From Dolomedes plantarius (Eukaryota > Arthropoda > Arachnida > Araneae > Dolomedidae), in NCBI GenBank assembly GCA_907164885.2, contig OU015498.1, positions 125,890,227-125,954,226 of the forward strand: a stretch of DNA of 64,000 bases, in the 5' to 3' direction. Each line of letters begins with the position of its first letter. Position 1 is the first letter of the stretch. The notes beneath the pieces are model-generated. The model was not told where the DNA came from. It searched no databases and worked only from the letters and a program-made list of their open reading frames with translations. A program made the translations under genes and the position numbers. Shown piece by piece: positions 62,583 through 64,000 of the stretch.

Positions 62583-62586
<4 letters not shown>

Positions 62587-62644
<58 letters not shown>

Positions 62645-62690
62645 ATTATATATCTATATCTATATCTATATCTATCTATCTATCTATATA
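62587..62690. repeat. Compound microsatellite (TA)n(TG)n(CTATAT)n(CTAT)n
   Basis: Just over 100 bp of simple repeats ending exactly at the TA beside the left terminus of the next transposon. Confidence 0.95.
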
Positions 62691-64000
62691 CACTGCTGGC
62701 CACTCTAAATACAACACCCGGAAGGAAACATGCAAATAACATGAAATTTACAACATGCATTAGCGGAGGTGAGATATGCAAATGATTAGAATTTCAGCTC
62801 AGACGCACATCACGCGCGCCTGTGGCGCCACTTCAAAGCGCTATTTAAGGCTTTGAGATTTCGACCATTTCAAGTTCGGCAATTGTGTTTTTCTTGTGGT
62901 TTTTTCAAAAAAACGATCAATTATGCCTCGTCGAAAACAGCGATCATCTTTTGATCAAGTATCCGAGTTCGACAGAGGAAGGATAGTGGCCTACCGAGAT
63001 TGTGGATTATCTTTAAGGGAAATCGGTAGACGTGTTGGACGAAACCAAACAACTGTAATGCGGATATGTGATCGTTGGATGCAGGAGGGTACGACGGACC
63101 GGCGTGTTCGATCGCATCCACCTCAGCGCACCACTTCACGTGATGACAGGCAAATTGTGCGCATGGCAGTGACGGATCGCTCAGCCACATCATGAACCAT
63201 AGCACAGCACATGCAGTCTGTAACGCATCATCCATTGTCTGCGCGTACCATTCGACGCCGTTTACAGCAGAGTGGTCTGTCCGCAAGACGTCCATTGCTT
63301 TGTCTACCCTTGACGCAGAACCACAGACGTCTCCGCCACCAATGGTGCGATGACAAAAGGATGTGGACGGCAGAATGGAATGAAATTGTCTTTACTGACG
63401 AGTCACGCTTCTGTCTGCAACACCACGATGGTCGCGTTTGAGTCTGGAGACACCGTGAAGAGAGGATGCTGAACAGCTGCGCTATGCACCGCCACACTGG
63501 TCCTTCACCGGGTATTATGGTATGGGGCGGTATTGGATATCATTCTCGCACACCTCTAGTACGCATTGCCGGTACTTTCAACAGCCAGCGCTACATCTCC
63601 GAGGTGTTGGAGCCAGTTGTCCTTCCTTACCTTCAGGGCTTGCCCATAGCCATATTTCAACTGGATAAGGCGTGACCACACGTGGCACGCATTGTCTAAT
63701 GGTTCTTCGTCAATCGCCAGATTGAATTGCTTCCCTGGCCGCCTCGCTCTCCGGATATTTCGCCGATAGAAAACATGTGGTCCATGGTTGCTCTACGATT
63801 GACCCAGATTCCATCCCCAGCTGCTACAGAAGATCAACTTTGGCAACGTGTGGAAGCTGCTTGGTCTGCTGTACCCCAAGAACTCATCCAAAGTCTCTTT
63901 GAATCAATGCCGAGGCGTGTGGCAGCGGTGATCTCCAACAATGGCGGCTACTCTGGCTACTGATTTTGGCAGGAACCACACTTCACAGAAGTCTATAAAT
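62691..64000 (+). mobile_element. Tc1/mariner element running off the right edge
   Basis: It starts CACTGCTGGCCACTCTAAAT after a TA (62689-62690), followed by a 5' untranslated region and a plus-strand transposase pseudogene ending at 63963. The right terminus lies outside the window. Confidence 0.85.
62923..63963 (+). pseudogene. Tc1-type DD34E transposase with four nonsense codons
   Basis: One uninterrupted frame of 346 codons plus stop; the start is at MPRRKQRSSFDQVSEFDRGR because this Met precedes the conserved SEFDRGRIV helix (an upstream in-frame Met at 62896 is less likely). It has two helix-turn-helix units (LSLREIGRRVGRNQTTVMRI; HHPLSARTIRRRLQQSG). Catalytic blocks are FTDESRF, QLDKA..HVARIV and SPDISPIENMW, and the end is VAAVISNNGGYSGY. 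In-frame stops lie at 63193-63195 (TGA), 63439-63441 (TGA), 63673-63675 (TGA) and one TAA near 63698. No frameshift is seen. The three TGA codons stand where family members usually have Arg, so C-to-T change at CpG explains them. Confidence 0.93.

Overview
This is AT-rich eukaryotic DNA made almost entirely of transposable elements and simple repeats. It has no bacterial operon logic and no complete host gene. The mixture (Tc1/mariner, hAT, piggyBac and Helitron DNA elements, Ty1/copia and gypsy-type LTR elements, a jockey-type LINE, tRNA-headed SINEs and long TA microsatellites) fits an arthropod genome. A chelicerate such as a spider is my guess from general repeat character; nothing in the window proves it.

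Layout. At 1-4204 a unit bounded by matching terminal inverted repeats carries a decayed minus-strand gene of an uncharacterised multicopy protein family, with a small hAT-type MITE nested inside. At 6.6-8.05 kb lies a three-copy tandem repeat of about 0.5 kb, studded with TGACGTCA palindromes. From 8.9 to 20.3 kb there is a strongly decayed Tc1 copy, tRNA-like SINEs, a pogo-like MITE, Helitron helicase debris inside a TIR-flanked unit, a Helitron cut cleanly into a 138-bp tandem array, a C-rich tandem array, and a complete but dead Tc1 element. From 21.9 to 24.8 kb a second complete Tc1 element sits inside a TA microsatellite, followed by a piggyBac remnant with palindromic motifs.

From 24.9 to 30.0 kb is a minus-strand gypsy-type retroelement that has both LTRs but has lost its reverse-transcriptase core and the integrase zinc domain. 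From 31.66 to 38.35 kb is the best preserved element: a minus-strand Ty1/copia retrotransposon with TG...CA LTRs, a perfect 5-bp target duplication, an initiator-tRNA-type primer site and a gag-pol frame broken by one TGA. From 38.9 to 39.9 kb is a 1-kb imperfect hairpin. From 42.3 to 45.1 kb is a decayed jockey-type LINE. From 45.5 to 47.6 kb the 3' half of a second uncharacterised multicopy gene is present twice, in inverted orientation.

The right third holds a GC-rich repeat with a TA tail, a foldback MITE with mariner pieces, two copies of another MITE, a complete hAT element (53110-55644) with a SINE inserted in its gene, a 260-bp tandem repeat, and a mariner/Tc1 element running off the right edge. 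The only hints of host sequence are a possible minus-strand terminal exon near 42.2 kb and a CpG-rich, promoter-like patch near 45.2 kb. The nested insertions and identifiable target duplications give a relative order of events, and that is the main biological content of the window.
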